Of a stretch of 64,000 nucleotides of DNA, positions 43,273-52,262 are shown one piece after another. Origin of the DNA: an uncultured Psychroserpens sp. (GTDB lineage: Bacteria > Bacteroidota > Bacteroidia > Flavobacteriales > Flavobacteriaceae); contig CANLEE010000001.1 of assembly GCA_947489585.1 (NCBI GenBank), positions 800,946 through 864,945 of the forward strand. Reading direction: 5' to 3'. Position 1 is the first letter of the stretch; each line of letters starts with the position of its first letter. Below the pieces are notes generated by a model. That model was given only the letters and a program-made list of their open reading frames with translations. It was not told the origin of the DNA and did not search any database. The position numbers and the translations under genes are program-made.

Positions 43273-43965
43273 TTGATTAAATTTTTTCGTTCCATACGTA
43301 AAACCCTTCTTTCCGAAGGAAAAACAAAAAGCTATTTAAAATATGCTATTGGTGAAATCATACTTGTAGTCATAGGAATTCTTATAGCACTAAGTATCAA
43401 CACCTTGAATGCTAATAAAAAATCCAGAAAAGACAAAGCACTCGTTATTTCTAAAATTAAGAATGAAATTTTTAGTAATAGAAAAACCCTAAGTGATGCA
43501 AGAGCAATTAATCAAAATATTTTAAATGCTTATAACGATTTTACAACAGTATACAATGATAATTCATCGGAAGTGGTTACAACTCCAAAAAAAATGGAGC
43601 AGCTTCAAAAAACATATCCCGAATTTTTTAGAATTAAAGATTCTTTAAAATTAGATGATCAAAACTATAAATATATTGGAGGAACGGTTATCGAATTAGA
43701 AATACCAAACCTTACATCAATTGCTTGGGAAACAACTCGGAGTATTAACATTGCAAATGAATTTGACTATGGTTGTCTATATGATTTAGAAAACATGTAT
43801 AGTCTTCAGGCTAGAGCACAAAGGGAAATTGATAAAGCAGTTGAAGCTTTGCAAAAAGAAGATATAAATACACTTTTTAAAGTTTTAGGTGTTATGAATC
43901 AATTGGATTTACAATTAAAAGAAGATTATGATGAGATGCTTCAAAATATAGATAATTGTAAATAA
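43273..43965 (+). CDS. DUF6090 family membrane-anchored protein
   Basis: A 230-residue protein starting with TTG. The opening IKFFRSIRKTLLSEGKTKSY followed by a membrane segment YAIGEIILVVIGILIALSIN is the characteristic beginning of DUF6090 proteins, which are abundant, often multi-copy, in Flavobacteriaceae. The rest is a predicted coiled-coil-rich periplasmic domain. No function is known. It is followed immediately by a DksA-like gene (1 base gap). Confidence 0.85.
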   Translation: MIKFFRSIRKTLLSEGKTKSYLKYAIGEIILVVIGILIALSINTLNANKKSRKDKALVISKIKNEIFSNRKTLSDARAINQNILNAYNDFTTVYNDNSSEVVTTPKKMEQLQKTYPEFFRIKDSLKLDDQNYKYIGGTVIELEIPNLTSIAWETTRSINIANEFDYGCLYDLENMYSLQARAQREIDKAVEALQKEDINTLFKVLGVMNQLDLQLKEDYDEMLQNIDNCK

Positions 43966-43966
43966 T

Positions 43967-44290
43967 ATGGACAAAGAAGCTATTAAAACAAAACTATTAG
44001 AGGATATAAAGATTACTGAAAAGTCAATAAAAGATTATAAAGAACTTACTAAACCCATTTCTCCAAGTGATGCAATTGGCCGTGTAAGTAGAATGGATGC
44101 TATCAATAATAAAAGTGTTAACGAAGCCTCTTTGCGCCAAGCAGAAATAAAACTAACAAACTTAAAACGTGTTTTATCAAAAATAGATGATGATGATTTC
44201 GGTATCTGCTTAAAGTGTAAACACCCCATTCCAGTAGGACGAATTTTAATAAGACCCGAGAGTTTGCTTTGTGTGAACTGTGCGAGATAA
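43967..44290 (+). CDS. DksA/TraR-type zinc-finger protein
   Basis: A 107-residue cytoplasmic protein with a helical coiled-coil N-terminal part and a C-terminal four-cysteine zinc finger (GICLKCKHPIPVGRILIRPE, then CVNCAR), the DksA/TraR C4 type. Such proteins bind the RNA polymerase secondary channel and tune transcription, often with ppGpp; the short length fits TraR-like members. It starts 1 base after the DUF6090 gene. Confidence 0.85.
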   Translation: MDKEAIKTKLLEDIKITEKSIKDYKELTKPISPSDAIGRVSRMDAINNKSVNEASLRQAEIKLTNLKRVLSKIDDDDFGICLKCKHPIPVGRILIRPESLLCVNCAR

Positions 44291-44387
44291 AGCCCAATAT
44301 CTTCTTTGGTATCATAATTGTGAGACGTATTTAAAAAAAATTTAGGAGACCTTTTCGACTTTTGACCATTAATAAGTAAAACAGTGT

Positions 44388-44927
44388 ATGAGTGATCAAG
44401 ACATTTTAGTACTTTTTAAAAATGGTCAGCGTGATAAGGCGTTTAAAAAACTCTATCACCTTTATCCAAGAATTGAGAAATTAGTACTCTCAAAAGGCGG
44501 CAATAAAGCTGATGCTAGTGATGTGTTTCAAGAAGCTTTAATCATCCTAAATCGAAATCTGGAAACTTCAAATTTCAAACTCACCTCTTCGTTTTATACT
44601 TATCTATATTCGGTATCTAGATTTGTTTGGTCAGACCTACAAAAAAGTCTCAGTAAACAGCAACTACAAGAACTCAATACTCAAGAAGTTCAAGTATTTC
44701 AAGAGGTCATCGAAGAAAAAAAGTACCAACTTGCCGAACATGCTTTTTCCGAAATTGGAAAACGATGTCAACAACTTTTACAACTGTTTTATCACAAAGC
44801 CATGTCATTTCATGATATCGCAAATGTGATGCAATTTAAATCTTCAAAAATTGCAAAAAACCAGAAGTATAAGTGCTTAAAAAAAGCAAAAGACATCTAT
44901 CAAACCAAATTAAAATCGGTTAACTAA
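44388..44927 (+). CDS. ECF-type sigma factor (second cassette)
   Basis: A 179-residue sigma-70 family protein. Region 2: LYHLYPRIEKLVLSKGGNKA and DVFQEALIILNRNLE, then SFYTYLYSVSRFVWSDL; region 4: GKRCQQLLQLFYHKAMSFHD and MQFKSSKIAKNQKYKCLKKA. It resembles the sigma factor at 24928 in length and region 4 pattern. A membrane anti-sigma-like protein with a TonB-type domain follows 13 bases later, so the two form a sigma/anti-sigma pair. Targets unknown. Confidence 0.88.
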   Translation: MSDQDILVLFKNGQRDKAFKKLYHLYPRIEKLVLSKGGNKADASDVFQEALIILNRNLETSNFKLTSSFYTYLYSVSRFVWSDLQKSLSKQQLQELNTQEVQVFQEVIEEKKYQLAEHAFSEIGKRCQQLLQLFYHKAMSFHDIANVMQFKSSKIAKNQKYKCLKKAKDIYQTKLKSVN

Positions 44928-44940
44928 AACCAATAAAAGC

Positions 44941-47124
44941 ATGGAAACGTACAGTCAACATATAGAACTCATAAACGATTACCTCAACAATTCGTTATCT
45001 AAAGAGGCACAAATAGATTTTGAATCTAAGCTTCAAAATGACGCTGAATTTAATGCTATTTACAAAGAGCACATCATCTTTGTGAACGGTTTAAAACGCA
45101 TCAATATCAAAAGCGATATCCAAAAAGCTAAACGCTCATATATCACCGAAAAATGGTTGAAAATCTCTGGGATTTCGATTATAATTATTGGTGCTTTAGT
45201 TATGTTATATACTTTGGTTTTTAATACTTCGGAAATTGAACCAAATTCAACTGACGAGCATCAAAGCTCTATTATTTCTAATAATCCATCAGAGGAAAAA
45301 CAAGCTTCAGAAATCAGTATCGATACGCTAGAGGTTAAAAATGATAGCACAGCATCTCAAATTGAAGTGAGTTATGTTAAAACCAGTGAGCAAAAAAGAT
45401 TTGGAGGAATATCCTCAACTAAAATCGAACTTAAAAAACGCTCAAAAACGCATAATATTGGCACTTCAAAAGACACTGTAATTCGATGTCAAGAAGGAAC
45501 GATTCTAAGAATAAAGGCTGGGTCTTTTATGCATCCAAATACAGGTCAAGCGATTACTGGTAAAGTTGATTTAAAAGTTACTGAATACTACAAACTATCA
45601 GATATACTCATAACTAACCTAACTACTACATCAAACGGTAAACCATTGGAAACAGGAGGAATGATTCATATTGAAGCTAAGCAGGCTAATATTAATCTAG
45701 AATTGAAAGACGATAAACCTATAGACATCCTATTTCCGACGCAAAACAAAAAACCAGATATGCAATTATTCTCGGGGAAATGGGAAGATGATACTATGAA
45801 TTGGACGCTTCAAGATGACGAATTAGAAGCTATTGAAGTTTCCGAAAAGATGATCGAAACCTTAGAAGAGACTATTGAAGTTCCATTTCACCAAGTGGAA
45901 CAAGCCCCTACTTTTCCAGGATGTGAAGCCAAAGATAATGACAGTCGAAAACTATGTACAGTTGAGGCTATTTCAAAATTTGTGAACCAAAACTTTAATA
46001 AAGATATTACCTCTGGATTAGGGCTAACCGGAAAACAGCGTATTAATTGCTTCTTTAAAATTGATTTGGAAGGGAATATTACTTTTATACAAACTCGCGC
46101 ACCAAACGCTGTACTAAGTCAAGAGGCTGATCGTGTTATTCGGTTACTACCAAAAATGAGTCCAGGGTTACAGCGTGGTCGACCTGTAATGGTTCCATAT
46201 TCTTTACCCATCACTTTTAATATTGAAGGCAATCAAAATTTGACAAATCAAAACTCAAGAGCTCAAATTACCGATAGTGTTATAATTAATAGCGACATTG
46301 CTTTTGATCCAACTATTAGAGGCAATTCAATCAAAGTAGATACTGTATATTCAAATACAAGAGGTATTCAAGAAACGATACGGGAAATTATGCATGATAA
46401 AGACTTTGTCGTCGACTCTGTATTCATCAAAAAATGGAATCAGTATAAAGAACAGCGACTCATTAGAAATATCCAATTAGAAACAAAACCAAATTATTTT
46501 GAAACTGCTGTCATCTTAAGAAAACCATTGTTTGGAATTAATAATACGGAATTCAAAATCCTTGAAGATGATTCAATTTCTCGTGGTGGGCATATTATTA
46601 GAATTCCTTGGGATGACACCAAAATACCATCAAGAAGAGTCATGAAACTTGTTCCTAAGCAACTGTTTTCTGTAGGTCAAAAGACTGTTACTGCCGAAGA
46701 ATTTGAAGCTAAACTAGGAGATAAGACTGATACCAGTATTTCTTCTAGACACCTCAGCTATTATGTGCTTAGAACTGCCCGGTTAGGATGGATAAATTGT
46801 GATCGCTTTATTAGTCCAAAAACAAAAAGAATCAAATACAAGCTAAAAATTAAAAATGCAGATGACGCCACTATCAGTATGGTATTTAAATCTATAAACT
46901 CGGTACTACCAGGTAAATATAACAAAGGGTTTTATGATTTTCAAACCATTTTAGATAATGAAGATGTCATTCTGGTTGCCATTAAACGATACAATGGAAA
47001 ACTATATATAGATACTATTGAAACTAAAACTGAAGAAAATCCACAAATTAGTTTTGAGTTTAAAGAGGTAACGACCGAAGAACTTAAGACTATATTAGAA
47101 CAATTAAATGGTACTTTTAAATAA
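44941..47124 (+). CDS. Anti-sigma-like membrane protein with TonB C-terminal domain
   Basis: A 727-residue protein. Residues 1-75 (IELINDYLNNSLSKEAQIDF, then KLQNDAEFNAIYKEH) match the sigma-binding start of the anti-sigma at 25511. A membrane segment follows (~77-97, SGISIIIIGALVMLYTLVF). The periplasmic part holds a beta domain (~150-280, EGTILRIKAGSFMHPNTGQAI) and a TonB C-terminal-like domain (~320-430, with GKQRINCFFKIDLEGNITF and VIRLLPKMSPGL), then ~300 unassigned residues. TonB C-terminal domains normally contact TonB-dependent receptors; here it may sense one. The fusion of anti-sigma and TonB-like domains is unusual. Confidence 0.75.
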   Translation: METYSQHIELINDYLNNSLSKEAQIDFESKLQNDAEFNAIYKEHIIFVNGLKRINIKSDIQKAKRSYITEKWLKISGISIIIIGALVMLYTLVFNTSEIEPNSTDEHQSSIISNNPSEEKQASEISIDTLEVKNDSTASQIEVSYVKTSEQKRFGGISSTKIELKKRSKTHNIGTSKDTVIRCQEGTILRIKAGSFMHPNTGQAITGKVDLKVTEYYKLSDILITNLTTTSNGKPLETGGMIHIEAKQANINLELKDDKPIDILFPTQNKKPDMQLFSGKWEDDTMNWTLQDDELEAIEVSEKMIETLEETIEVPFHQVEQAPTFPGCEAKDNDSRKLCTVEAISKFVNQNFNKDITSGLGLTGKQRINCFFKIDLEGNITFIQTRAPNAVLSQEADRVIRLLPKMSPGLQRGRPVMVPYSLPITFNIEGNQNLTNQNSRAQITDSVIINSDIAFDPTIRGNSIKVDTVYSNTRGIQETIREIMHDKDFVVDSVFIKKWNQYKEQRLIRNIQLETKPNYFETAVILRKPLFGINNTEFKILEDDSISRGGHIIRIPWDDTKIPSRRVMKLVPKQLFSVGQKTVTAEEFEAKLGDKTDTSISSRHLSYYVLRTARLGWINCDRFISPKTKRIKYKLKIKNADDATISMVFKSINSVLPGKYNKGFYDFQTILDNEDVILVAIKRYNGKLYIDTIETKTEENPQISFEFKEVTTEELKTILEQLNGTFK

Positions 47125-47125
47125 T

Positions 47126-47536
47126 ATGAAATATATACTCGCCATAATATTAGTTCTAAATTCAATAGTAGTATATGCTCAAGATGTCGTTGGCAAATAT
47201 CATATGGAGATTGGCTCTACAAATGTTTTTCTATCTCGCACATTAACATTAAATGCAGATGGCACATTTATTTTTCATGGTTATGAAAAGCACGAACACA
47301 GAATTCCAAATGAGGTTAACGTTTATGGAAAAGGTACATGGACCATAGATAAAAAAGTGATTTCGTTGTCTTCGGAAATTTTAGATGACAAGTACACCTT
47401 AAATTTCGACAAGTCTAAAGCTAGGTTTATTGCTAAATCACCTAGAGACAAGTCTGACCGTGATATTAAAACAGCTATCCAGTTATATGATTCTGATGTA
47501 ATGATTGCTAATGGATTGAAGTTGATCAAAGAATAG
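47126..47536 (+). CDS. Small exported lipocalin-like/NlpE-like protein
   Basis: A 136-residue exported protein with a signal peptide at the chosen ATG (MKYILAIILVLNSIVVYAQ). The body is beta-rich (GKYHMEIGSTNVFLSRTLTL, TFIFHGYEKHEHRI, GKGTWTIDKKVISLSSE), like the small barrel domain seen in copper-response NlpE and META-type proteins, but I do not see a diagnostic motif. It starts one base after the anti-sigma gene and is part of that cassette, so a role in the same signalling circuit is plausible. Confidence 0.65.
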   Translation: MKYILAIILVLNSIVVYAQDVVGKYHMEIGSTNVFLSRTLTLNADGTFIFHGYEKHEHRIPNEVNVYGKGTWTIDKKVISLSSEILDDKYTLNFDKSKARFIAKSPRDKSDRDIKTAIQLYDSDVMIANGLKLIKE

Positions 47537-47637
47537 GTTTACGATTCTTATTTAATAGTTTCAATTCCAAGATTGAGGAACCATCACCAACTAAACATGG
47601 AAGAGTTATGAAATCACTTTGAATTTAAACCCACTCT

Positions 47638-48744
47638 TTACATATTATAACTATCATTTTTAACATCTTTTAGAACCTTATCTACATATTTCTGATAAGC
47701 TTTAGGTGTGTTCTCAAGTGATTTTGTTAGCATTTTAACAGCCGATTTTTTCTTTCCTAAAAAGTAATTGGCAACGCCATGATTAAGCATTAAGTACCAG
47801 GTATTAGGGTTGTTTTTAAGGCCTATTTCGCTAAGTTCTAAAGCTTCCTTAAAGTTTTTATTTCTCAATAAAAACATACAAAATGTATTGATATCATATG
47901 CTGGTCCTATGGTGGAGATCGCCTCAGCAATAGTTTGTTCTAATGCTTCCGTTTTATTAAGCTTTTGTTGTAACCTTGCCTTTGTTGTGAGGTTTGTAAG
48001 GTTTTTATTTGCACCAAACCCATTATAACCACCATTAATAGAACGTTCTGCCCAAGTGAGAGCTTCTTCTAAATTAGTATTTTTACTTAAACACCAATTA
48101 GCAGCGGCATCCCACGCTTGCCAATGATAGGTGTTAATTCCTCGTAGTTCACTTCTAAGGCTTTCTACTACAGAGGTGTTTAAATCTACGCTAACTGTAA
48201 ACGGAATTCTTTTCTCTCCCCATTCTAATCCAATTACTACACTATTTTCTGTTCTATTTATAAACTCATAATCTAATTGTTCTGATTTCTGACAAGGTAC
48301 TCCAGTGACATCTACGCTTAGAGTAACATCTTTGTCTATATCTAGATAATAGCTTCCCCATTGATCATTGTTATGAGCAAAAAGCAACTTAAACTCGTTT
48401 CCATTTGGAATAACATGAAAGCCATACGTCCCAGCTTTTAGAGCTTCTCCTTCTATAAAAACAGGAGTGCTAAACGATATTGTAGTGTTCATATTTGCGC
48501 CAGCTCTCCAAGCAATTGGAGATCCATTCTGCGGAATTACATTAGGATTATTCCATACCTCTCTATTTCTAAGTGCTGGACTGTGATAGCTGATTTCAAT
48601 TTTAGTAACTCCTAATTTTTGCATTTCAATAACTTCTGGGCTACCGCTTGGCATATTTAAAGTATGGAATGCATTCGAACGTTGTGCATCAACATTAAGA
48701 ATAAATGTAAATGCAATTAAAATTGTGTAAAATATTTTCGTCAT
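47638..48744 (-). CDS. DUF2911 protein with TPR-like C-terminus
   Basis: A 368-residue exported protein (signal peptide to NVDAQ). Residues ~25-170 are DUF2911, with the signature VTKIEISYHSPALRNREVW and PIAWRAGANMNTTISFS, LKAGTYGFHVIPN; the rest is a TPR-like helical part (TWYLMLNHGVANYFLGKKKSA). Neither part has a known activity. Common in Flavobacteriaceae, often in several copies. It is convergent with the preceding gene and divergent from the AraC-type sensor gene. Confidence 0.85.
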   Translation of the reverse strand: MTKIFYTILIAFTFILNVDAQRSNAFHTLNMPSGSPEVIEMQKLGVTKIEISYHSPALRNREVWNNPNVIPQNGSPIAWRAGANMNTTISFSTPVFIEGEALKAGTYGFHVIPNGNEFKLLFAHNNDQWGSYYLDIDKDVTLSVDVTGVPCQKSEQLDYEFINRTENSVVIGLEWGEKRIPFTVSVDLNTSVVESLRSELRGINTYHWQAWDAAANWCLSKNTNLEEALTWAERSINGGYNGFGANKNLTNLTTKARLQQKLNKTEALEQTIAEAISTIGPAYDINTFCMFLLRNKNFKEALELSEIGLKNNPNTWYLMLNHGVANYFLGKKKSAVKMLTKSLENTPKAYQKYVDKVLKDVKNDSYNM

Positions 48745-48873
48745 TGTATTATTAGTTTTTATGTGAATTCGTTTGTTTTAAACTATTGGAGTCAACTCTT
48801 TTATTCTGAAGATTTATAATATCTCATTCTATAGTTTCAGTAAAAAAATAAAACTAATATTCTGAAAGTTGTC

Positions 48874-48904
48874 TTAACTCCTGATTTCAAAAAACAGGAG
48901 TTAA
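48874..48904. promoter_or_regulatory. Perfect 10-bp inverted repeat overlapping a promoter box
   Basis: TTAACTCCTG (48874-48883) and CAGGAGTTAA (48895-48904) are separated by 11 bases. The right arm overlaps a TAAGTTTG box at 48902-48909. It is not followed by a T-run on either strand, so it is more likely an operator than a terminator. Confidence 0.5.
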
Positions 48905-48909
48905 GTTTG
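48902..48909 (+). promoter_or_regulatory. TAAGTTTG -7 box before the AraC-type membrane regulator
   Basis: Matches TAnnTTTG; transcription from it gives a leader of about 55 bases before the ATG at 48969. A GTG at its last base cannot be the start if this promoter is real. Confidence 0.45.
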
Positions 48910-48968
48910 TGAATTTTTTAACAGGGATTACAACAATAACAATTCAAAATTTCAAGTATTTTGTACTT

Positions 48969-49973
48969 ATGGAAATCTTATTTTTATTAACTATTTTTTC
49001 TGGAATATCTATAGCAATGTGTCTTTTCACAGTTATATACCTTAGGGTTGGTATAAAAGAAAAGAGCCTTAAAAAGACATTTTTAATTTTATTAATTGTG
49101 GCTATATCATTGCGGATAATAAAGTCTATCTTCTTTTATATTATGGTTAGTAAATCTTCATTTATGCCAGCTTTAGGAATAGCAATCGGGTTTCTCGGAT
49201 TTTCGTCTTTTGGACCTTTAACGTATTGGTGTTTTAAATTTAATGCTATAAGAAAGTTTCAAAAAACAGAATACCTCCATTTAATATTTCCTATAATAGG
49301 TACAGTACTTATAATTGTTTTGGGGAAATTTTATAATACATTTTATTTAGCTTGTAGCCTTAGTTTAATTATATATTTGATCTATATATTCTTTGTGTTT
49401 TTTTACAAAAAAGATAAATTAATCAAAAATACTTTCAAATTAGATAAGGCTATTTTTATCACGATGGCTTTACTATTTTTTGTGTTTTTAATTCAATATT
49501 TCACACCAACAATCCAATGGTATGTTATTGGTACTGGATTATCTTCATTAATTATTACTGGATTATTCATTTACATGCTGAAACATCCTCCAATCTTGAT
49601 GAAAGCTATCCATAAAACTAAACCTAAACCAAGCCAAATAGATACGATTATTAAAGCATTAGAAATTGAAAAAATATATCACAAACAAGGGATATCATTA
49701 ACTGAGTTTTCTATACTCATCGATATTCCCAAGTACATAATTTCTGTAGTAATTAAGGATAGGTATCAAAAATCTTTTCCTGAAGTTATAAATCACATGA
49801 GAATAGAAGATATTATGACAAAATTGAAAGATCCTGATTCAGTAAATATTAAAGTGGAAGAGCTTGCTTTTGACGTTGGATTTAATTCACCATCTTCATT
49901 TTATAATGCATTTAAAAAAGAAACATCTATGACGCCAAGAGAATTCCAAAAAAATACTATTCTAAACAACTAA
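48969..49973 (+). CDS. Membrane AraC-family HTH regulator
   Basis: A 334-residue protein with seven hydrophobic segments (~5-225) and a C-terminal AraC/XylS HTH domain (~245-334): KYIISVVIKDRYQKSFPEVI and VEELAFDVGFNSPSSFYNAF, ending KETSMTPREFQK. This plan (membrane sensor plus DNA-binding domain in one chain) is common in Bacteroidota. The start used is the ATG after a 48902 promoter box; an upstream GTG is less likely. Ligand unknown. Confidence 0.85.
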   Translation: MEILFLLTIFSGISIAMCLFTVIYLRVGIKEKSLKKTFLILLIVAISLRIIKSIFFYIMVSKSSFMPALGIAIGFLGFSSFGPLTYWCFKFNAIRKFQKTEYLHLIFPIIGTVLIIVLGKFYNTFYLACSLSLIIYLIYIFFVFFYKKDKLIKNTFKLDKAIFITMALLFFVFLIQYFTPTIQWYVIGTGLSSLIITGLFIYMLKHPPILMKAIHKTKPKPSQIDTIIKALEIEKIYHKQGISLTEFSILIDIPKYIISVVIKDRYQKSFPEVINHMRIEDIMTKLKDPDSVNIKVEELAFDVGFNSPSSFYNAFKKETSMTPREFQKNTILNN

Positions 49974-49977
49974 AAAA

Positions 49978-51141
49978 TTACCCTCTAAACAAAAAGAAAT
50001 CATCTTTCATGTCTTCAATTTGAGCGTCTTCATTCGTGATGATATAATCAATAGCTTGCGTTGTGAATTCATCACCTTTTGGCGTGAGTGATACAATGTT
50101 ATTTTCAATTAGTATCATATTGTTTTTTAAAGCCAATTCTAAAACTGTTTTCGACCTCACTTTTTGCCAATTGATGTGTTCGTTTAAGTGATTGACATGG
50201 CGTTCGCGTTCTTCATCGTGATTTTTTAAGTGTAGTAAAAATGTTAATAATGACACTTCTGTACGCTGTTGTTTTTCTCTATATAAGACCGCAATAATAC
50301 CTTTGCTTGGTGCAAATAAATACACGATTAAAAACAATACTCCAAGCATGGTCGTAATAGATCCAGCAATAGATCCATCTAGCTTATGTGCTAGCCAATA
50401 GCCTGAAATAGCACTAAACACACCAAATACAATAGAAAGCATTAACATCTTCTTTAAATCTTTAGTCAGAAGATATGCAGTTGCAGCAGGAGCAATCATT
50501 AGTGCCACAACTAAAATAGCGCCTACAGCATCAAAAGCACCTACTGTGGTTATTGATGAAACAGACATTAATCCATAGTGAATAATCGCTGGCGAGAATC
50601 CTAAAGATGCCGCTAAACCTTTATCAAACGTACTTAGTTTTAATTCTTTAAAAAAGGCAATCAACAACACAATGGTAATGATAAGAATACCACCAATAAT
50701 CCATAAGGATTTTGGGCCAACATCAGCTCCAGAAATTAGCAAACGATCAAAAGGAGCCAAAGCTAGTTCGCCAACTAAAACCGCATCTATATCAAGGTGC
50801 ACATCATTTGCTTTTTTAGCAATCATCAATACACCAATACTAAACAATACAGGAAATACTAAACCAATGGCTGTATCTTCTTTTACTAATCCAGTTTTCT
50901 GAATATACTCTACCAAAACCACAGTAATAACTCCTGTTAAAGCTGCTAATAAAATAAGAAGCGGAGAGTTTAAATCTTGCGTAATAAAGAATCCAACTAC
51001 GATTCCTGGTAATATCGAATGACTAATTGCGTCGCTTATCATGGCCATTTTCCGAAGCACTAAAAACGTTCCAGGAATGGCACAGGCAATTGCAACCAAA
51101 CTCGCTATAAGTTGTATTTCTATTTGCGCGCTACTCATCAT
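49978..51141 (-). CDS. Manganese/zinc-type ABC permease 2 with C-terminal winged-helix-like extension
   Basis: A 387-residue integral membrane protein of the MntB/ZnuB permease family (8-9 hydrophobic segments; MAMISDAISHSILPGIVVGF near the start is the family motif). It has a C-terminal ~95-residue extension (RERHVNHLNEHINWQKVRSK, LELALKNNMILIENNIVSLT) that looks like a winged helix. It starts 11 bases inside the end of permease 1 and is the last gene of the manganese-type operon, transcribed from 55766 downwards. Confidence 0.85.
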   Translation of the reverse strand: MMSSAQIEIQLIASLVAIACAIPGTFLVLRKMAMISDAISHSILPGIVVGFFITQDLNSPLLILLAALTGVITVVLVEYIQKTGLVKEDTAIGLVFPVLFSIGVLMIAKKANDVHLDIDAVLVGELALAPFDRLLISGADVGPKSLWIIGGILIITIVLLIAFFKELKLSTFDKGLAASLGFSPAIIHYGLMSVSSITTVGAFDAVGAILVVALMIAPAATAYLLTKDLKKMLMLSIVFGVFSAISGYWLAHKLDGSIAGSITTMLGVLFLIVYLFAPSKGIIAVLYREKQQRTEVSLLTFLLHLKNHDEERERHVNHLNEHINWQKVRSKTVLELALKNNMILIENNIVSLTPKGDEFTTQAIDYIITNEDAQIEDMKDDFFLFRG

Positions 51142-52258
51142 TTTTAGTTAATTGATTGTATAAATTTAAAGCCGATCTAAAACCTTCATTTGTTAAACTC
51201 CAAGTGGATCCTTCAAGCGTCACATAATTTTTCTCAACCAATTTCTTAAGTGTTCCTCTAGTATAACCTTGAAAATTATTTAAAATCTTAACTTCATGAG
51301 GGTGTGAAATATCATCATGTGTAATGGCAATGTCATACATAAATGATAAGGTTTTATGTAACTGTAAATCACGTCGATTTTTGATGAATCTAATTTGCTT
51401 AAATAACAAGCCTCGACTTGGCGAAAACACAAATGAAATGAATACAAAAACAGCTGCAACAAGTACAATAACTGGTCCTGTAGATAAATTGTTTTGGCTT
51501 GCGCTTATAGCAGTACCAAAAACACCTGAAAAGGCACCAAATATAGCTGCTAAAAAGACCATAGTTGCCAAACTGTTAGTCCATTGTCGTGCTGCTGCGG
51601 CTGGTGCTAAAAGCATAGCACTCATTAATACAACGCCAACGGTTTGCAATCCTAAAACAATAGCTAAAACAATAAAACTTGTAATTAATATATCAATTGT
51701 TTTCGTATTAAACCCTAACGTTTTTGCATAGTCCTTATCGAAGAGTAAAATCTTAAATTCCTTCCAAAATAATAGCAATACAAAAAGGCAAATTCCAGTG
51801 ACGATTGCCATCATCCAGACATCACTTTCCACAAGTGTCGCTGCTTGGCCAAATAAATACTTATCTAATCCGGCTTGATTAGCATTGGGTTGCTTTTGAA
51901 TAAAAGTTAATAAGAGCATTCCAAAGCCAAAAAACAAAGACAATATGAGTCCAAGAGCAGTATCCGATTTGAGATGGGTTTTAGTAATGATTCCTCTAAT
52001 CCAAAAGGTTCCAATCAAACCACTAACCAAAGCTCCTAATAACAATGTGTTGCTATCTTTCGCTCCTGTAATTAAAAATGAAATGGCAATACCTGGTAAG
52101 GCTGCATGCGAAATTGCATCGCCAAGTAAGCTTTGCTTTCTAAGTACTGCAAAACTCCCTAGCATACCTGTTACAGCGCCAAGAATTGCTGTTCCGAGTG
52201 TGATAGTACGAAGTGTGTAATCACTAAAAACAAGTTGTATGTAGTCTTTTAAATCGAT
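51131..52258 (-). CDS. Manganese/zinc-type ABC permease 1, non-AUG start
   Basis: A permease of the same family (375 residues from the proposed start). The frame continues 31 codons above the first ATG (52165) without any ATG, GTG or TTG, and those codons read DYIQLVFSDYTLRTITLG, the standard N-terminus and first membrane segment of the family, so the natural start is ATC at 52258, where relatives have ATG. The body shows LLGDAISHAALPGIAISF and eight membrane segments. A C-terminal winged-helix-like extension (LNNFQGYTRGTLKKLVEKNY) matches permease 2. If ATC is not used, only an internal ATG remains, which would remove the first membrane segment. Confidence 0.8.
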   Translation of the reverse strand: MDLKDYIQLVFSDYTLRTITLGTAILGAVTGMLGSFAVLRKQSLLGDAISHAALPGIAISFLITGAKDSNTLLLGALVSGLIGTFWIRGIITKTHLKSDTALGLILSLFFGFGMLLLTFIQKQPNANQAGLDKYLFGQAATLVESDVWMMAIVTGICLFVLLLFWKEFKILLFDKDYAKTLGFNTKTIDILITSFIVLAIVLGLQTVGVVLMSAMLLAPAAAARQWTNSLATMVFLAAIFGAFSGVFGTAISASQNNLSTGPVIVLVAAVFVFISFVFSPSRGLLFKQIRFIKNRRDLQLHKTLSFMYDIAITHDDISHPHEVKILNNFQGYTRGTLKKLVEKNYVTLEGSTWSLTNEGFRSALNLYNQLTKNDE

Positions 52259-52262
52259 GGTT

